This document shows positions 34,804-42,230 of a DNA stretch of 50,732 nt, piece by piece. The stretch is taken from positions 1 to 50,732 of the forward strand of contig SUVN01000017.1 in assembly GCA_015061985.1 (NCBI GenBank), read 5' to 3'. This stretch comes from Akkermansiaceae bacterium. GTDB taxonomy: Bacteria; Verrucomicrobiota; Verrucomicrobiia; Verrucomicrobiales; Akkermansiaceae. Each line of letters starts with the position of its first letter. Positions within the stretch are counted from its first letter, which is position 1. Made by a program: the position numbers and the translations under genes. Under the pieces are notes generated by a model. The model saw only the letters and a program-made list of their open reading frames with translations, was not told where the DNA came from and ran no database searches.

Positions 34804-34898
34804 AGTTACGAATTACGAAGTACGAAGTGCGAATTTGAAATTCCGCTCGCTTGGCTCGCCGGTTAAATTCGAACTCGTCATTCGTAACTCGTAATTTT
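34804..34898. repeat. Imperfect long inverted repeat between yajC and aroE
   Basis: The left arm (about 34804-34842, GAGTTACGAATTACGAAG..) and the right arm (about 34864-34898) are roughly complementary over some 35 nt with gaps, around a GCTCGC-containing centre. A related centre occurs near 132-153. It is probably a degenerate repeat family. Confidence 0.4.
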
Positions 34899-34906
34899 AT
34901 TCGGGG

Positions 34907-35233
34907 TTACTTGCCCTCGGTGGCACCATCCTTGCCCACGCCCTGCACGATGCAGGTCTTGACAACTTTGATGACGGTGTTGGCGGCAATTTCCAGCTTC
35001 ACGGTGTCGTCCTTCACCTCGCGGACGATGCCGTAAATACCGCCGTTGGTGATGACCTTGTCACCGGGCTTGAGGGAGTCCTGACGCTCCTTGAGCTCCT
35101 TCTGCTGCTTGCGCTGCGGACGGATGACGATGAAGTAGAAAATGATGATGATGAGACCGAAGGTAATCAACATGTTGAAACCTTCTGCACCAGCGCTTTG
35201 CTGGGCAGCCTGTGCGAGTACGATACTGTTCAT
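34907..35233 (-). CDS. yajC: Preprotein translocase accessory subunit YajC
   Basis: A 108-residue single-pass membrane protein that joins SecDF at the Sec translocon. One hydrophobic helix (about 20-38, MLITFGLIIIIFYFIVIRP) leads into the family signature IRPQRKQQKE and a small basic beta domain (KPGDKVITNGGIYGIV). Its start overlaps the tgt stop by 4 nt, the common tgt-yajC arrangement. Confidence 0.96.
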   Translation of the reverse strand: MNSIVLAQAAQQSAGAEGFNMLITFGLIIIIFYFIVIRPQRKQQKELKERQDSLKPGDKVITNGGIYGIVREVKDDTVKLEIAANTVIKVVKTCIVQGVGKDGATEGK

Positions 35234-36363
35234 GATGGTATTTCGTTTGCTTGGTAACGCGCGATGGCGCTGCGTTTGAAGGCAGCGAATTCACCGGCCG
35301 CAATGGCGCTTCGCGCTTGCGCCATGAGCCGCAGATAAAAGTGAAGATTCTGGAAGGAGAGAAGCCGCAGTGCCAGCATTTCTCCCGCGCGGAAGAAGTG
35401 GCGCACCGCCGCCTTGCTGAAGCGGGTCACGTGGGGATGCCCCTCCGGGTCTAACGGGCTGTCATCTTTTTCCCAGCGCTTGTTCTTGATGTGGATGGGG
35501 CCGTCCGGGGTCATGGCGATACCGTGGCGAGCCAGACGCGTGGGCATCACGCAGTCAAACATATCTACCCCGCGTTCAATCATTTCCAGCAGTTGGGAGG
35601 GCGTGCCCAGTCCCATGGCGTAGCGAGCCTTGTTCTGCGGCAGCCAGGGGGTGGAATTCTCAATGGCTCGCAGCATCTCTTCCTCCGGTTCGCCTACGGA
35701 TACACCGCCGATGGCGTAGCCGTCGAAATCCATTTCCGCCAGTTCCTCTGCACAGCGGCGGCGCAGGTCGGCAAACACAGAGCCCTGCACGATGCCGAAA
35801 TGCTGTTGGAGGCCGTTGCCGCTGCGGGGTTGGTGCTCATCTACCCACGCCTTGCAGCGCTTGGCCCAGCGGAGCGTCAGTCCCAGTGATTTTTCAGCAT
35901 ATTTGCGGTCGCAGGGGTAGGGCGGGCATTCATCGAAGAGCATGGCAATATCACTGCCCAGATTGGCCTGTATCTCCATGCTGCGCTCCGGGGAGAGCAT
36001 CATGTAGGCACCGTCAATGTGGTTGCAGAAGCGCACGCCTTCTTCCGTAATCTTGCGGAGTCTCGCCAGACTCCACACCTGAAACCCGCCGGAATCCGTC
36101 AGCATGGGCCGATTCCACCCGGTGAAGCGGTGCAGCCCGCCCAGCTCGCGGATGGATTCATCCCCCGGTCGCAGGCAGAGGTGGTAGGTGTTGCCCAGGA
36201 TAATCTGTGCGCCCAGTGCTTCCAAGTCTTCCGGGTGCAGGGTCTTGACCGTGCCCTGCGTGCCCACGGGCATGAAAATCGGTGTGGGCACATCCCCGTG
36301 GGGGAGGTGCAGGGTGCCCAGACGCGCGCCGCTGGGATCGGTGCTGTGGAGTTCAAAGGACAT
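35230..36363 (-). CDS. tgt: tRNA-guanine transglycosylase, zinc cysteines absent
   Basis: A 377-residue TIM-barrel enzyme that exchanges guanine 34 for the queuine precursor preQ1. Catalytic segments are present: MLTDSGGFQVWSL (about 90), the GSVFADLRRRCAEEL region, YAIGGVSVGEP and the nucleophile loop FDCVMPTR (about 265). The zinc site is abnormal. Where the family has CxCxxC after the PLDPE motif, this protein reads PLDPEGHPHVTRFS, without any Cys, although the later His (QNLHFY) remains. The ATG at 36363 overlaps the end of trmB by 11 nt; the longer open frame upstream is trmB in another frame. Confidence 0.93.
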   Translation of the reverse strand: MSFELHSTDPSGARLGTLHLPHGDVPTPIFMPVGTQGTVKTLHPEDLEALGAQIILGNTYHLCLRPGDESIRELGGLHRFTGWNRPMLTDSGGFQVWSLARLRKITEEGVRFCNHIDGAYMMLSPERSMEIQANLGSDIAMLFDECPPYPCDRKYAEKSLGLTLRWAKRCKAWVDEHQPRSGNGLQQHFGIVQGSVFADLRRRCAEELAEMDFDGYAIGGVSVGEPEEEMLRAIENSTPWLPQNKARYAMGLGTPSQLLEMIERGVDMFDCVMPTRLARHGIAMTPDGPIHIKNKRWEKDDSPLDPEGHPHVTRFSKAAVRHFFRAGEMLALRLLSFQNLHFYLRLMAQARSAIAAGEFAAFKRSAIARYQANEIPS

Positions 36364-36940
36364 CGTTACGGACGTAGCGGGCGGAGAAGATGGGCTTACC
36401 CATGGCTTCCCACTGTTTCTGGAAGTCGGTTTTGGGGTAGAACGGGGCGTTCCACTCCTCACGGCGGAAGAGCGGCGAGGCATCCATGCGCTCGCATACC
36501 CAGATGAAGTATTCCTCGTGGTCGGTTTTGAAAAGCACCTCACCGCCGGGTGCCAGCGCCCGGTGCAGCACGGGGATGAAAGAATCCTGCACCAGTCGGT
36601 TCTTGTGGTGTTTTTCCTTGGGCCAGGGGTCGGGGAAGAGGTAGTGCAGGCGGCTGATGCTGCCCGGGGCAATGAGCCATTCCAGGAAATAGCGGCTCTC
36701 CACCCGCAGCCCGCGCACGTTGTTCAGCCCGCGCCGCGCGCTCTCATTGCACACCTTGCGGATGCGACCCAGCAGTCGCTCCACCCCCAGAAAGCGAGTT
36801 TCCGGGTAATGCTCCGCCATGGCCAGCAGAAAGCCGCCGTCGCCACAGCCCAAATCCACTTCACACGTCTCCCCCGCGCCGAATATATCCGACACGTTGT
36901 AACGCGCAAAATAATCCTCCGGAACAAAGGCCGTACTCAT
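36353..36940 (-). CDS. trmB: tRNA (guanine-N7-)-methyltransferase
   Basis: A 195-residue AdoMet enzyme that methylates G46 of tRNA. The AdoMet motif EVDLGCGDGGFL (about 28-39), FLGVERL, and the family segment LHYLFPDPWPKEKHHKNR (about 108-125) are clear. The ATG at 36940 is chosen over a GTG at 36946 because the -10 hexamer ends 8 nt before the ATG and only 2 nt before the GTG. It heads the trmB-tgt-yajC run, two tRNA-modifying enzymes in tandem. Confidence 0.95.
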   Translation of the reverse strand: MSTAFVPEDYFARYNVSDIFGAGETCEVDLGCGDGGFLLAMAEHYPETRFLGVERLLGRIRKVCNESARRGLNNVRGLRVESRYFLEWLIAPGSISRLHYLFPDPWPKEKHHKNRLVQDSFIPVLHRALAPGGEVLFKTDHEEYFIWVCERMDASPLFRREEWNAPFYPKTDFQKQWEAMGKPIFSARYVRNDVL

Positions 36941-36948
36941 CGCCACGC

Positions 36949-36977
36949 ATTGTACCCAAGCCCTGCCCGAAAGTCAA
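36949..36977 (-). promoter_or_regulatory. Promoter of trmB-tgt-yajC
   Basis: On the minus strand TTGACT (36972-36977), a 17-bp spacer and TACAAT (36949-36954). The ATG follows after 8 nt, so the mRNA is probably leaderless. Confidence 0.7.
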
Positions 36978-37027
36978 AACCTTATTCCGGCGGAATATGA
37001 CATGAGCGAGTACATGGGGGACACCTC

Positions 37028-37140
37028 TTTCACGTGTAAACTTTCACGTGTAAACTTTCACGGGGCTCATGCCCCTTTCACGCGCAGCTTTCACGTAGGC
37101 GGAGTCGCCTTACACGTGCGCCCTGTGAACTTTTACGCAC
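37028..37140. repeat. Hairpin array with TTTCAC linkers, left arm
   Basis: TTTCAC recurs at 37028, 37042, 37056, 37076 and 37089, separating short hairpins (GGGGC-tcat-GCCCC at 37061-37074; GTAGGCG-gagt-CGCCTTAC at 37094-37112) and a repeated CACGTGTAAACT. Part of it is the inverted copy of 37553-37600 on the other side of the four-helix-bundle gene. Confidence 0.85.
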
Positions 37141-37178
37141 AGCATTCATCTGGTTTCGCAGTTTTCCGGAGAAAACGC

Positions 37179-37206
37179 TTGCAATCATGCAATTTTGCGC
37201 TAAACT
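37179..37206 (+). promoter_or_regulatory. Promoter of the four-helix-bundle gene (locus 1)
   Basis: CGCTTGCAA carries the -35 (TTGCAA, 37179-37184), then 16 bp and TAAACT (37201-37206). The ATG at 37216 is 9 nt downstream, again leaderless in form. Confidence 0.65.
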
Positions 37207-37215
37207 TTGAGAGAA

Positions 37216-37560
37216 ATGGAAAGCATTCTAGCCAATCTTTCTTTTGAATTTGCCGTTGCTGTGGTCAAATTATGTGACAACATAAAAAATCGTCCGATTC
37301 TGAAAAATCAGCTCATTAAATCGGCAACCAGTATAGGGGCTAACATTCGAGAGGCGAATTACGCATATAGCCGGGCAGAGTTTGCTGCAAAATTACAGAT
37401 AGCACTAAAAGAATGCAACGAAAGTCAATATTGGATAGAGCTGATGGCTGCTACTGACGGAATGAGCAAGGAGCAGGCAACTCTTCTACTGAACTCCTGC
37501 GGGACTATTCGCTATAAGCTGATTCGTTCACTAAATACGGTAAAGAGAAATGGTACGTGA
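37216..37560 (+). CDS. Four-helix-bundle protein of the S23 / 23S-IVS family
   Basis: A 114-residue all-helical protein. The signature KNQLIKSATSIGANIREANYA (about 30-50) and LKIALKEC-like segment (LQIALKECNESQYWIEL, about 63-79) define the S23-type four-helix bundle, a family related to Avd of diversity-generating retroelements and thought to bind nucleic acid. The gene sits inside inverted hairpin arrays, and its TGA stop (37558-37560) is part of the first GTGAAA linker of the right arm. The TTG start at 37207 was rejected because it abuts the -10. A homologue lies at 48641-49006. Confidence 0.85.
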   Translation: MESILANLSFEFAVAVVKLCDNIKNRPILKNQLIKSATSIGANIREANYAYSRAEFAAKLQIALKECNESQYWIELMAATDGMSKEQATLLLNSCGTIRYKLIRSLNTVKRNGT

Positions 37561-37679
37561 AAGCTGCGCGTGAAAGGGGCAAGAGCCCCGTGAAAGTAGG
37601 TACGTGAAAGCTATCGCGTGAAAGGGGCTTGCGCCCCATGAAAGCTGCACGTGAAAGCTATCGCGTGAAAGTTTACACG
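37553..37679. repeat. Hairpin array with GTGAAAG linkers, right arm
   Basis: GTGAAA recurs at 37557, 37570, 37590, 37604, 37618, 37650 and 37664. Hairpins include GGGGC-aaga-GCCCC (37576-37589) and GGGGC-ttgc-GCCCC (37624-37637). The array runs up to the stop codon of the DUF2752 gene. The complement of its first part matches the left arm at 37059-37096. Confidence 0.85.
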
Positions 37680-38071
37680 AGATTTCTGCCGATGCCCCAG
37701 AGAATGGTGGCGGCGGCAAAGAGTTGCAGGAGGATGCAGTACGCGCGGCTGCGTGGCTGAGCCGCTGTTTCCGGGTGGAAATAGATGCGCCAGCTGCGGA
37801 TGTATTCCGTGAGCAGGATGGGCAGGGCGGCGATGATGAAAGGATTGAAGCGCAACGCTGCCCACGGCTCGCCGCTGATGAGGGCGCGGAGTGCCCGTGT
37901 GCCCCCGCAGCCGGGGCACTCCAGCCCGGTGAGCCTGCGGAAGGTGCAACCGGGGGAGATGCTGCCCACCAGCTCTGAGAGCTGAAGAGGAAACAACAGC
38001 ATCCCCGCAGCCAGTACAAGTAAGAGTACCGGCGGTGCCAACCTCCACAGCCAGATGAGGAAACGCTGCAT
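37673..38071 (-). CDS. DUF2752 membrane protein
   Basis: A 132-residue protein with an N-terminal helix (about 10-30), the family motif CPGCGGTRALRALISG (about 52-67) and two further hydrophobic segments (about 75-92 and 108-128). DUF2752 has no settled function. It follows the CD225-like gene after 13 nt; the pairing suggests a shared membrane role. Its stop codon touches the hairpin array at 37679. Confidence 0.85.
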   Translation of the reverse strand: MQRFLIWLWRLAPPVLLLVLAAGMLLFPLQLSELVGSISPGCTFRRLTGLECPGCGGTRALRALISGEPWAALRFNPFIIAALPILLTEYIRSWRIYFHPETAAQPRSRAYCILLQLFAAATILWGIGRNLV

Positions 38072-38084
38072 GCAGGGCAGAGGT

Positions 38085-38513
38085 TTATCTGCCTCCGGGG
38101 ATGGAGTCGAGCGCTTCTTTGATGATGTCGTCTCTCATTTCAACCGGCACATCGTCCAGTTCATCATGGAGCTCGCGTTGAAGTTCCTCGTGGATGGACT
38201 GCCGCAGCTCCGGGTTGTTCCGCAGCGCTTCTTCAATGAGCGGGTATGAGGCGATGGAACCGATGAAGCAGATAAGGAAGAGAACTGCGACGCTGACGAT
38301 GGAAACGATATTCCAGCGCAGCGCCCATTTGGAGGCGTTCTGTGCTTCCGGCAGCCTGTTGGCATTGTACAGGGAGTTGACCTGACAGGAGTATACGATG
38401 GCGATGATGCCGGTTGGCGGGCAGCAGAACAGCGTTGTCAGGATGGAGAATACCAGATAATTGCTCGGGCAGGGAACCTGCACAACGGGCGGGGGCGGGG
38501 GTGTGTCTTCCAT
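38085..38513 (-). CDS. CD225/dispanin-like membrane protein
   Basis: A 142-residue protein. A Pro-rich N-terminus (MEDTPPPPPVVQ) precedes the CD225-type pair of segments: YLVFSILTTLFCCPPTGIIAIVYSCQVNSLY (about 17-47) and a second helix (about 68-92). The C-terminal part (about 95-142) is acidic and helical, unlike minimal CD225 proteins. Bacterial members are uncharacterised. The longer open frame upstream overlaps the alkD-like gene and was not used. It lies between the alkD-like and DUF2752 genes. Confidence 0.8.
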   Translation of the reverse strand: MEDTPPPPPVVQVPCPSNYLVFSILTTLFCCPPTGIIAIVYSCQVNSLYNANRLPEAQNASKWALRWNIVSIVSVAVLFLICFIGSIASYPLIEEALRNNPELRQSIHEELQRELHDELDDVPVEMRDDIIKEALDSIPGGR

Positions 38514-38544
38514 GCTGTTATTCTGCCACAGCCCCCGATTGTCG

Positions 38545-39237
38545 TCAATAGATTTTATCGTTGCTCCACTTTTTTTGAGATTCGCGTAACTTTCTGAGCA
38601 GAAGTTTGTGCGTGTGCTCCGGCAGGTATCCGGGAGCGAGTAGTTCCATGCCGACATCATCGCGCAGGTCTATCCGCGCGGTCAGCAGGGTGCAGGCACA
38701 CCATGCCACGGCCATGGCGGCATAGTAGGAATCCTGCGGCACTTCCCGCAGGGCTCGGATGACATGCGGTGTCCACCGTGCATCTGCAGCGTAGTAATGA
38801 TTGAGCATGACGATACCGAAGCGCGCGGTGAATTCCTTTTCTGAGTGCAGAAAGGACGACTCCAGCCAGGGGAAGACCGCATCGAGGTGGTCGCGCACGA
38901 AGCGGCAGGTGGCGCAGGCAGAGTCGCAGAGGCTCCAGTTGTTGAGGTTGGGCTGCTCCTGTTGCAGATAGCGGAGACGTTCGGAAAGGGGGGCATCTGC
39001 TGCATAGGCGGGTAGCATGGCCCGCAGCAGAAGCTCTTCAAACGACGCATCGGCGGCGGCCGGTGTTGTCAGCAGCTGCCGCCAGTCACCCGCGGCATAT
39101 TGCCGGGCCAGCTTGCGCAGAGCGGGCAGACGGACACCCAGCAGACGGGTTTCGCCGGGAATGAGGCGGGCGGCGAAATCTCGATAGGCGGGTTCTGCCA
39201 GCTGGTGCAGGATGGTGATGAGCTGTCGGCGGGGCAT
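38545..39237 (-). CDS. AlkD-like DNA alkylation repair protein
   Basis: A 230-residue all-helical HEAT-like repeat protein. Features such as ETRLLGVRLPALRKLARQY (about 28-46), LNNWSLCDSACA (about 98-109) and HSEKEFTARFGIVMLNHYY (about 130-149) match the AlkD family, glycosylases that remove alkylated bases without base flipping. The conserved Trp and Asp of the catalytic cleft (NNWSLCD) appear present. The promoter ends 6 nt before its ATG. It heads the run alkD-like, CD225, DUF2752. Confidence 0.85.
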   Translation of the reverse strand: MPRRQLITILHQLAEPAYRDFAARLIPGETRLLGVRLPALRKLARQYAAGDWRQLLTTPAAADASFEELLLRAMLPAYAADAPLSERLRYLQQEQPNLNNWSLCDSACATCRFVRDHLDAVFPWLESSFLHSEKEFTARFGIVMLNHYYAADARWTPHVIRALREVPQDSYYAAMAVAWCACTLLTARIDLRDDVGMELLAPGYLPEHTHKLLLRKLRESQKKWSNDKIY

Positions 39238-39258
39238 GCGATTAACATAGCATGCCCC
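39231..39258. promoter_or_regulatory. Inverted repeat over the alkD-like start
   Basis: GGGGCATGC (39231-39239) and GCATGCCCC (39250-39258) form a 9-bp inverted repeat with a 10-nt centre covering the -10 and ATG. It could be an operator, a translation-blocking hairpin, or the terminator side of the integrase gene. Confidence 0.4.
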
Positions 39259-39272
39259 GCCGGAGGTATCAA
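39244..39272 (-). promoter_or_regulatory. Promoter of the alkD-like gene
   Basis: On the minus strand TTGATA (39267-39272), 17 bp, TATGTT (39244-39249), with the ATG 6 nt on. Confidence 0.6.
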
Positions 39273-39273
39273 G

Positions 39274-40287
39274 TTAATAGGTGAAATTCTGAGAGAAGAA
39301 ATCGCGCGCGGCTGCCGCGCGGACATCCCGCAGATTCAGGTAGCGCGTGCGCAGCAGGTTGCTGTCACGATGCCCCATTTCCTCCTGCAACTTCAGAATG
39401 TTGTGAAAATGCTTCAGGTGCATACTGGCGAAGGTATGGCGCAGGGCATCCCGTTGCCATGGCTTCAGACTGGATGTGTCGCGCAGGCGCTGCCAGAGCC
39501 GAATCCAGTTGCGCGGGGCTATCAGTTCATCGGTCGGGTGCTTTTCCGCTGCCAGCACCAATGCGCCGCCGCGCAGCGGGACTGCCCGGGCTCCGCCTGT
39601 CTTGCTGGCGTGGGATTCCACGTAGACCATTTTTTCTGCCGGGTCGATGTCTCCCCATCGCAGTCGCTGCACCTCGCCGGGGCGGATGCCGCACCAGAGC
39701 ATCAGCCGTACGGCGGCGTTCATGCTTCGGAAATGCGGACGGTTGCACACCTTGACCAGCAACCGGATTTGGGGCATGGTGAGGATGTTGATTCGTTCTT
39801 CCACGATGGGTGGGTTATTGATGCACTCTGCGGGGTTGCGTTCGCACCAGCCTTGTCTGCGTCCGTAGGAGAAGATGCTGTGCAGGATGGTCTGCGCCTT
39901 GCGGTAGACATGCGGACTGTGGTTGAACAGCTCATCCATCATCTGGCGGCAGCGCGGGGCGGAGATATTGCGCAGATTGCAGCTTGAAATATCCTGATAG
40001 CGCAGCATTCGGTTGGTAAACGACCGTAAATCGCGCCGGGTGCTGGGGCGGCGGTGCTGCCGCGCCTGCAGACTGGCAGAGATAGCCTCGCGGAAACTGA
40101 CGCTGTCTTCCTCCGCCTGCACGCTGCGGATGCCTGCCAGCATGATGCGTCGGAACGCATGGATGATGCTCAGCTTGTCATTCTGCGCAAGCGCGGCGTT
40201 TTCGGTGAATTCCATGAATAATCGGAAGATATCCGACTCGTTGAGAACGAGCGGACCTACTCGTTGGGGTGGTGGTGTTGTGTTCAT
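39274..40287 (-). CDS. Solo tyrosine recombinase / integrase
   Basis: A 337-residue integrase-family protein. A core-binding domain (about 50-150) precedes the catalytic domain, with Arg in [13 protein letters not shown] (about 203), HTFASM after an Arg (ALRHTF, about 286), GHRDSN and Tyr in LLRTRYLNL (about 318). No phage or excision genes accompany it. It is a paralogue of 49579-50619, sharing KTGGAR, GIRPxEV and LLRTRYLNL. The ATG at 40287 is set by a promoter whose -10 ends 10 nt before it; an ATG at 40308 would fall in the promoter spacer. Its DNA target is unknown. Confidence 0.87.
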   Translation of the reverse strand: MNTTPPPQRVGPLVLNESDIFRLFMEFTENAALAQNDKLSIIHAFRRIMLAGIRSVQAEEDSVSFREAISASLQARQHRRPSTRRDLRSFTNRMLRYQDISSCNLRNISAPRCRQMMDELFNHSPHVYRKAQTILHSIFSYGRRQGWCERNPAECINNPPIVEERINILTMPQIRLLVKVCNRPHFRSMNAAVRLMLWCGIRPGEVQRLRWGDIDPAEKMVYVESHASKTGGARAVPLRGGALVLAAEKHPTDELIAPRNWIRLWQRLRDTSSLKPWQRDALRHTFASMHLKHFHNILKLQEEMGHRDSNLLRTRYLNLRDVRAAAARDFFSQNFTY

Positions 40288-40297
40288 GCAATTTGTT

Positions 40298-40325
40298 AGA
40301 TTATGCATTCCTGCGGCATTTGCAA
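40298..40325 (-). promoter_or_regulatory. Promoter of the solo integrase
   Basis: On the minus strand TTGCAA (40320-40325), 16 bp, TAATCT (40298-40303). It is back to back with the rpiB-glyA promoter. Confidence 0.6.
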
Positions 40326-40380
40326 TCCGAGAGTGCAGAAATTGCTTCAGAGAGCATGCCGCGAAAAGGGGAAATAACGC

Positions 40381-40409
40381 TTGCCCGCGCCCGCGCGTTG
40401 TGGTAGACT
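40381..40409 (+). promoter_or_regulatory. Promoter of the RpiB-GlyA fusion gene
   Basis: CGCTTGCCC carries the -35 (TTGCCC, 40381-40386), then 17 bp and TAGACT (40404-40409). The ATG is 17 nt further. Confidence 0.65.
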
Positions 40410-40426
40410 ATGCGGCGTACACAGTT

Positions 40427-42112
40427 ATGAACACGGAACTTCGTATAGCCATTGGTTCAGACCACAAGGGTGTGGATTTGAAGGAAACCGCAGTGGAATT
40501 GCTGCGCGGCTGGGGATTTGAGGTGGAGGATTTGGGTCCGTTCACCAAGGAGGCCTGCAACTACGCAGAGTATGCCAATGCTGTCTGCAAGCGCGTGTCA
40601 GACGGTCGCGCCGACCGTGGTATTCTCATCTGCTTCTCCGGTCAGGGTATGGGTATAGCCGCCAACCGTTGGAAAGGTGTTCGTGCCGCCATCTGCCGCA
40701 GCCCGCAGGATGCCGCCCTTTCACGCCAGCACAATGATTCCAACGTGATATGCCTTCCCTCTGCGTTTGTTTCTACGGATGTGGTGGATGATATCCTGCA
40801 CGGCTGGTTGGCAGCGGAGTATGAGGGCGGTCGCCACGTGGCGCGCCTGGTGACGGCTTCCGGTTCTCCGCTGGCGGATTCTGACCCTGAACTTGCCTCT
40901 TATATTGAAGAGGAGCGTCAGCGCCAGCTCAACAACATCGAGCTGATTGCCTCAGAAAACTTTGCTTCCCCCGCGGTGATGGAGGCACAGGGCTCCTGCC
41001 TGACCAACAAGTATGCAGAGGGCTACCCCAATCGCCGTTGGTACGGCGGCTGTGAGGTGGTGGATAAGGTAGAGCAGTTGGCCATTGACCGCGCCAAGGC
41101 TCTCTTCGGCTGCGATGCCGTCAACGTGCAGGCTCACTCCGGTTCTCAGGCCAATATGTCCGTGTATCACGCCTGCATTAACCCGGGTGACACCATTCTC
41201 ACCATGGATTTGGCCTGCGGCGGTCACCTTTCCCACGGCTTCTTTGCCAATTTCTCCGGCAAGCAGTACAAAGTGGTTCATTATGGTGTGAATCCCGAGA
41301 CTGAATGCATCGACTACGAGGATATGGCTGCCAAGGCTCGTGAGGTGAAGCCTGCGCTCATTCTGGCCGGTGCTTCTGCCTACTCCCGCACCATTGATTT
41401 TGCCCGCATTCGTGAGATTTGCGATGAGGTGGGTGCCATCATGTTTGTAGATATGGCTCACATTGCCGGCCTGGTGGCAGGTGGGGCTCATCCCTCCCCC
41501 GTGCCCTATGCCGACTTTGTTTCCACCACCACGCACAAGAGCCTGCGCGGCCCGCGCGGCGGTCTGGTGATGTGCAAGGAGAAGTGGGAGAAGAAGCTCA
41601 ACAGCGCTACCTTCCCCGGGCTGCAGGGTGGGCCGCTCATGCATGTGATTGCTGCTAAGGCCGCCTGTCTGGGTGAGGCTCTCAAGCCTGAGTTCCGCGA
41701 ATACGCTGCTCAGGTGGTGAAGAACTCCAAGGCCATGGCAGCCAAGCTGGCTCAGCTGGGCTTCCGCATTGTGGCAGGCGGTACGGATAACCACTGCTTC
41801 CTGGTAGACCTCAGCAGCAAGGGTATCAACGGTGCTGAGGCTCAGGTGGCTCTGGATAAGGTGGGTATCACGGTGAACAAGAACGCCATCCCCTATGACA
41901 AGGGTACGACCAATAAGCCCTCCGGCATCCGCATCGGTACTCCCGCTGTGACGACTCGCGGCATGAAGGAGGACGATGTTCGCAAGGTGGCAGAGTTCAT
42001 CGGCCGCTGCCTTGCCATCCTGGCGGCACAGAAGGTGTGCGAGACCCCCGGTGCCTACGATGCCCTGCGCAACGAGGTGACGGCGTTCAACAAGAACTTC
42101 CCGATGCCGTAA
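40427..42112 (+). CDS. Fused ribose-5-phosphate isomerase B / serine hydroxymethyltransferase
   Basis: A single 561-residue frame. Residues 1-140 are an RpiB domain: [13 protein letters not shown], the Cys-containing [16 protein letters not shown], and [11 protein letters not shown] with the expected His. From about 148 to 561 it is a full Gly[27 protein letters not shown], the PLP-Lys motif [13 protein letters not shown] and the usual C-terminus. Between them is only a short linker. RpiB interconverts ribose and ribulose 5-phosphates; GlyA makes glycine and methylene-tetrahydrofolate from serine. Both feed nucleotide synthesis. A start upstream of 40427 overlaps the divergent integrase. A terminator follows. 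Confidence 0.92.
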   Translation: MNTELRIAIGSDHKGVDLKETAVELLRGWGFEVEDLGPFTKEACNYAEYANAVCKRVSDGRADRGILICFSGQGMGIAANRWKGVRAAICRSPQDAALSRQHNDSNVICLPSAFVSTDVVDDILHGWLAAEYEGGRHVARLVTASGSPLADSDPELASYIEEERQRQLNNIELIASENFASPAVMEAQGSCLTNKYAEGYPNRRWYGGCEVVDKVEQLAIDRAKALFGCDAVNVQAHSGSQANMSVYHACINPGDTILTMDLACGGHLSHGFFANFSGKQYKVVHYGVNPETECIDYEDMAAKAREVKPALILAGASAYSRTIDFARIREICDEVGAIMFVDMAHIAGLVAGGAHPSPVPYADFVSTTTHKSLRGPRGGLVMCKEKWEKKLNSATFPGLQGGPLMHVIAAKAACLGEALKPEFREYAAQVVKNSKAMAAKLAQLGFRIVAGGTDNHCFLVDLSSKGINGAEAQVALDKVGITVNKNAIPYDKGTTNKPSGIRIGTPAVTTRGMKEDDVRKVAEFIGRCLAILAAQKVCETPGAYDALRNEVTAFNKNFPMP

Positions 42113-42138
42113 GGAGTCTGAAAAGGACGATTTCCAAC

Positions 42139-42167
42139 AAAGCAGCACCGCGAATAGGTGCTGCTTT
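42139..42167 (+). terminator. Terminator after the RpiB-GlyA gene
   Basis: An 11-bp perfect stem (AAAGCAGCACC, 42139-42149; 42157-42167) with a 7-nt loop, followed by a T-rich stretch. The stem is identical to that of the tRNA terminator at 45264-45290. Confidence 0.85.
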
Positions 42168-42195
42168 GTTATTTTCTGTAAAACGGTATTTTCGC

Positions 42196-42224
42196 TTGCC
42201 AAACGGGTGGCAAACTGGCATCAT
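42196..42224 (+). promoter_or_regulatory. Promoter of the amidase-recG operon
   Basis: CGCTTGCCA carries the -35 (TTGCCA, 42196-42201), then 17 bp and CATCAT (42219-42224). The ATG at 42231 is 6 nt on. Confidence 0.5.
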
Positions 42225-42230
42225 ATCCGC

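Noticed and set aside
40952..42202. 416-residue minus-strand open frame
   Set aside because: Antisense to the GlyA domain; composition rich in His, Gly and Val, with no family signature.
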